Shown: piece after piece, positions 5,601 to 7,234 of the stretch
Numbering within the stretch: position 1 is the first letter of the stretch
How the letters are laid out: the number at the start of each line of letters is the position of its first letter
Source: Alphaproteobacteria bacterium
GTDB taxonomy: Bacteria > Pseudomonadota > Alphaproteobacteria > Rhodospirillales > Magnetospirillaceae
Direction: 5' to 3'
Length of the DNA: 7,234 nt
Assembly: GCA_015232485.1 (NCBI GenBank)
Contig: JADFZP010000159.1
Span: 1-7,234, forward strand
The notes under the pieces: model-generated
What the model was told of the DNA's origin: nothing
The model's input: only the letters and a program-made list of their open reading frames with translations
The model's database searches: none
Position numbers and translations under genes: made by a program

Positions 5601-6630
5601 CGCTGCCATAAACCGTCTCGACGCCCCGGACCCGCAAGGTGGCGCCGTTGCTCAGGCTGACCGTGTCGCCGCCGGACGAGCCGTACAGCGATTCGATTCC
5701 CGCGATGCTGACGCTGGTGATCGAGGCCAGCGTGACGATGTCGACATTGCTCGACCCCAGAATCGTCTCGACTTCGGAGATGGTGACGCGGCCGCCGCCC
5801 AGGTCGACGCGGTCCTTGCCGGCCCCGCCGGTCAGCGTCTCGACGCTGGAGATCGTCACCGTGTGGCCGACGCCGTCCAGGGTGACGATGTCGGTGTTGG
5901 CGGTGGTCCCGGTGACGGTGCCCGACGCGGTGACCGCGTGATTGGTGATCGGGCGCGTCGTGCCGACGCCCTCGCCGCCCAGGCCATCGGTGCCGTAAAT
6001 GTATTGCAGGGCCAGCAGGTCGTAGGCCTGGAAGGCGCTCTTGTACGGCCAAGTCCAAGTGTAGGACATCACCGTGTTGCCGGTGTTGTCCTCGGCCGAG
6101 GGCAGCGGGTTTCCGCCGTCGAACGAATGTTGCAGGCCCAGCGCGTGGCCGACCTCGTGCAGCAGCACCTGATAGGCGGCGGTGCCCGGCTCGGGGTCCG
6201 AGACCAGGAACATGGCCTCGTCGAGAATGACCGTGCTGGTCAGGCCCAGCGAGGTGACGGTGTCGCCGGAATAGCCGCGCGACATGCTCCACACGCACAG
6301 GCCCGAGCCGGCGATGTCGCCCATCTCGAACAGGATCTGCGCCTCGGTTCCCGTAGCGCTTTCGACGAAGCCGATGCCGGTGGCGCTGGTGATGGCGGCC
6401 AGAGCCTCGCGGGCGTCATCCTGCTGCGCGGCGGTGAACTCGACGGCGTTGGTCGCATACGACGAGGCGTTGGTGCCGTCGATGTCGAACGAATAGGTCA
6501 GGGTCGTCTTCGAATTGACCTCGGCCCAGGCGTTCCAGTTGGCCCAAAAGCTGGTGCTGAAGACGATGCAGTCGATACGCGGGTCGCCGCTGGCGGGAAC
6601 CGTGGTGGTGTCGGAATAGGTTACGGTCAT
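2614..6630 (-). CDS. type I-secreted serralysin-like (M10B) metalloprotease with long RTX-like beta-repeat region
   Basis: A 1338-residue protein with no N-terminal signal peptide. Residues about 15-215 form a metzincin domain. LTYSF (44-48) matches a serralysin strand, and HEVGHALGLQH (158-168) is the full HExxHxxGxxH zinc motif with Glu159 as catalytic base. NTVMSY (185-190) is the Met-turn with the Tyr used as a zinc ligand in serralysins, and YDLLALQYIYG (203-213) matches the closing helix. Residues about 238-1170 are beta repeats of 25/26 residues. Residues 1184-1222 (AGNGADAIVF, then FDVITGFAVGADQVVL) look like the end of an RTX roll. EF-hand-like loops lie at 1231-1236 (DRNGDG) and 1308-1319 (SDNGDGVVYASE). 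The chain ends in SSDIVLG, typical of uncleaved C-terminal type I secretion signals. No ABC exporter genes are in the window. Cysteine occurs only at 21 and 112. The ATG at 6630 has only a weak GGGAA-like RBS, and the gene follows the small gene by 19 bases, suggesting one transcript. Catalytic residues are intact, so activity is plausible; the substrate is unknown. Confidence 0.9.
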   Translation of the reverse strand: MTVTYSDTTTVPASGDPRIDCIVFSTSFWANWNAWAEVNSKTTLTYSFDIDGTNASSYATNAVEFTAAQQDDAREALAAITSATGIGFVESATGTEAQILFEMGDIAGSGLCVWSMSRGYSGDTVTSLGLTSTVILDEAMFLVSDPEPGTAAYQVLLHEVGHALGLQHSFDGGNPLPSAEDNTGNTVMSYTWTWPYKSAFQAYDLLALQYIYGTDGLGGEGVGTTRPITNHAVTASGTVTGTTANTDIVTLDGVGHTVTISSVETLTGGAGKDRVDLGGGRVTISEVETILGSSNVDIVTLASITSVSIAGIESLYGSSGGDTVSLSNGATLRVRGVETVYGSGLWDALFLLSAQDITLSAIESVTGSSGSDRVILDALGNSLYATAVETVQGGAGADWLGLSVASGVTVSAIETLVGSTGGDSVSLSAGATIRLSGVETVVGSGDQDWVTLENQTNTVTISRVETVTGGNQGDWLLLAESSAITLSAVESVTGSSGGDRVTLGNQSNSLWISSIETVVGGASGDWLTLGGSGEVEVGGVETVVGGSGEDRVTMSGAATIRIGAVETVVGSSGADALLLGDSSGTISVSRVETVTGGNGQDLVIHSESGTLTTRAVESVVGSSGGDRLMLTNQWNSVAIREIESIDGGGDGDWLTLLYASQIETRSIETVIGSTGDDRVTLAAGSTIRVGGVETVIGSGSEDRVLLGDAGGALQVARVETVNGGNGADWVTMTETGALTITGVETVTGASGGDRLVLGASGSVWLRDIETVIGGGSDDWIGMVSGGAIEATGIETLVGTTSEDRLTLGGASSTTVHSIETVAGSSGHDRVTLALSATIAVSAVETVVGSGGWDSVTLTRDNTTMTLSQVEVAMGSGGADQITLGNEGNSLWIGLIETLIGGNGGDWVAMLDGNALLATGVESLTGTTGSDTITLGGASTTRVTAIETVIGSGGGDWINLDDGGLAITLSSIETLIGGAGADVVTLAAASTLVVAAVETLIGSSGADRANLGARGGAILISGIETVSGGAGFDSVLLAQSGTVTVQGIEALIGGDGADLAMLAGSTTVTLTGIETVFGGAGADWVNLVDGGVALYGGWLETVIGGAGHDILTMATAGTMVVAALESVSGSTGQDALTLGNRGNTISLSLVETVAGGLAIDAVTVAAGTIRFAGGASGDTIALLAGNGADAIVFADVADGGAVGSTSGFDVITGFAVGADQVVLTGALRTLADRNGDGALAPVARSTGKAILKKDELVVLATTVTGGGLADAGFASFRAALGTVGANKRGGSQGLVLAADSAQTGLYHVSDNGDGVVYASEVRLLAVFAGGVASSDIVLG
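3121..5844 (-). repeat. about 36 tandem 25/26-residue RTX-like repeats within the giant protein
   Basis: From residue 263 to about 1170 the protein is an unbroken array following the pattern [VI]E[TS][VL]xG[SG]xGxDx[VL]xL, then a second variable beta strand (often TIxxS) before the next VET. I count 36 units: 22 of 25 residues, 12 of 26, the first of 24 and a short last one. Each unit contains one G[G/S]xGxDxUx element, the shape of a calcium-binding RTX nonapeptide. Here it is spaced every 25-26 residues instead of being repeated back to back. At DNA level the period is 75-78 bases. Units are diverged from each other, so the array is old rather than freshly amplified. Confidence 0.93.
3265..5547 (-). 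repeat. five-unit higher-order repeat (127 residues, 381 bp), six copies
   Basis: The small repeats recur in a cycle of five types. Type A starts at residues 362, 489, 616, 743, 869, 996 and 1123, spaced 127, 127, 127, 126, 127 and 127 residues. Type A carries VESVTGSSGGDR then a Gly-Asn...Asn-Ser-Leu-Trp strand, as in GNQSNSLWI and GNEGNSLWI. Type B carries GG...DW. Type C ends in GATIR or GGASTT. Type D is VETVxGSG plus a 26-residue length. Type E is VETVTGGN. The 26-residue units fall mostly at types A and D, giving a 3,2,3,2 spacing. This implies growth by duplication of 381-bp blocks. Confidence 0.85.
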
Positions 6631-6649
6631 TCGGTTCCCGCTATTCGGC

Positions 6650-6883
6650 TTATATTCTCTTCACGTCCACGTCGGTGTGACGCTTGCCGTAACCTTCCTC
6701 AAGGTCGGCGCCCCGCGGCGTGACGTTGTGCCAGCGCACCCAGGCATTGCCTTCGAGCAGCCGCCTTTGATGGCTCAGCACGTTCGAGCAGGCTTCCGCC
6801 CACATGCTGTATGAGCGGCTCATCATCTCCATTCCGGCGACCTGGAACTGGAACCAGGTGGCGAAGGGATTCTTGCGGTCCAT
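6650..6883 (-). CDS. small helical protein, weakly phasin-like, upstream of the giant gene
   Basis: A 77-residue protein beginning MDRKNPFATWFQFQVAGMEM. The ATG at 6883 is chosen because GGAGG (6889-6893 on this strand) sits five bases before it; an in-frame ATG at 6895 would overlap that RBS. Residues about 5-48 are predicted by eye to be one or two amphipathic helices rich in Met, Trp and Phe; the remainder is charged and probably extended (TPRGADLEEGYGKRH). The NPFA-W-x-QFQ-x-AG-x-x-M opening resembles short alphaproteobacterial phasin-like proteins that coat polyhydroxyalkanoate granules, but this is a resemblance in pattern only and I cannot assign the family. No signal peptide or transmembrane segment is seen. 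The stop is 19 bases before the giant protease gene, so co-transcription is likely; a role in its expression or export would be inference from position alone. Confidence 0.72.
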   Translation of the reverse strand: MDRKNPFATWFQFQVAGMEMMSRSYSMWAEACSNVLSHQRRLLEGNAWVRWHNVTPRGADLEEGYGKRHTDVDVKRI

Positions 6884-7027
6884 GGCGACCTCCATAGGGG
6901 TTGTTTCGTTGGGACTGCCTCCATTAGGAAAGCACTCTGGGCGGAAATCCGCAAGGCCCGCCGCTTTCCCTTGCGCGGTGCGACCGCTTGGCGGCAGGCT
7001 GCGACGACCCCTGGTGGAGAGCTTCCC
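6884..7027. promoter_or_regulatory. divergent intergenic region with a 12-bp palindrome
   Basis: This gap lies between the small minus-strand gene and the plus-strand TPR frame and should hold both promoters. No consensus -35/-10 pair is convincing on either strand; the best minus-strand candidate is TTGCGG followed after 17 bases by TTTCCT, a poor -10. GCGGA-AA-TCCGC (6941-6952) is an interrupted palindrome with five-base arms lying in that same candidate promoter, so it could be an operator, but short palindromes are common in GC-rich DNA. Confidence 0.3.
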
Positions 7028-7234
7028 TTGAGCGCTGTGTTCGGACTCGTCGCGGTGGGCTTTTGGACCCTGTCCGAGGGGCGACTCGACGACGCGCATC
7101 GGACCGCCGCCGAGGTCTTGGTCAAACAGCCCGCCTCGGCCGAGGGGCTGCGCCTGCTGGCCGCCGCGCTGGAGGCGAACGGCGATCATGGCGGGGCCGC
7201 CTTGGCGGCGCGCCGGGCCGCCGAAGCCGAGCCG
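7028..7234 (+). CDS. TPR-repeat protein, N-terminal fragment running off the window
   Basis: An open frame of 69 codons continues past the right edge without a stop. Its content is tetratricopeptide-like: FWTLSEGRLDDAHRTAAEVL then LRLLAAALEANGDHGGAALA, each a helix pair with the small residues and Pro-ended spacing usual for TPRs. TTG at 7028 is the proposed start because GGAG (7016-7019) lies eight bases before it; GTG at 7037 is an alternative, and the frame stays open further upstream with a TTG at 6971, so the start is uncertain. It is transcribed divergently from the small protein/protease pair. It may be a second TPR-fused enzyme like the one at 774-2468, but the fragment is too short to tell. 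Confidence 0.68.
   Translation, partial: MSAVFGLVAVGFWTLSEGRLDDAHRTAAEVLVKQPASAEGLRLLAAALEANGDHGGAALAARRAAEAEP

Noticed and set aside
3121..5844. Regular 75-78 bp periodicity that might suggest a CRISPR array or satellite DNA.
   Set aside because: The period comes from diverged codons of a protein repeat; there are no identical repeats separated by unique spacers.
2713..6723. A 1336-codon open frame on the plus strand, antisense to the giant protease gene.
   Set aside because: It mirrors the repeats of the real gene (endless DHRLD-like runs), has no recognisable domain or good start, and also covers the small minus-strand gene. Long antisense frames are expected opposite GC-rich repetitive coding DNA.

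Overview
The window is GC-rich throughout (roughly two thirds G+C by eye). It carries a CCA-encoding tRNA, a type I-secreted serralysin-type protein and TPR proteins. This suggests an alphaproteobacterium, most plausibly a Rhodospirillales/Magnetospirillum-like organism. That assignment is inferred from gene style; no taxonomic marker is complete here.

Left end (1-773): the 3' part of a class II tRNA-Leu runs in from the left edge. It is followed 61 bases later by a standalone PemK/MazF-family toxin gene with no visible antitoxin. Overlapping the end of that gene is a plausible sigma-70 promoter. It leads into about 120 bases of strongly foldable sequence that closes with an excellent rho-independent terminator, a candidate small RNA or leader. 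A short leader with small inverted repeats precedes the next gene.

Centre (774-6630): a 564-residue protein joins N-terminal tetratricopeptide repeats to a C-terminal GT-A type glycosyltransferase domain (DxD motif). It runs convergently towards a 1338-residue secreted protein on the minus strand. The latter has an N-terminal metzincin (M10B/serralysin-like) protease domain, about 36 copies of a 25/26-residue RTX-related beta repeat, and a C-terminal calcium-binding/type I secretion region. The repeats are arranged in a five-unit higher-order cycle of 127 residues. The 145 bases between the two convergent stops hold no clear terminator.

Right end (6650-7234): a 77-residue helical protein, weakly phasin-like, lies 19 bases upstream of the giant gene in the same direction and probably shares its transcript. 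Divergently, a second TPR-type reading frame begins near 7028 and runs off the window.

Working model (inference): the small protein and giant repeat protein are co-expressed, and the giant protein is exported without a signal peptide by a type I system encoded elsewhere. The adjacent TPR-glycosyltransferase may modify a secreted or surface protein, for which the Ser/Thr-rich repeat protein is the obvious local candidate. The toxin, the sRNA candidate and the tRNA look like a separate left-hand module.
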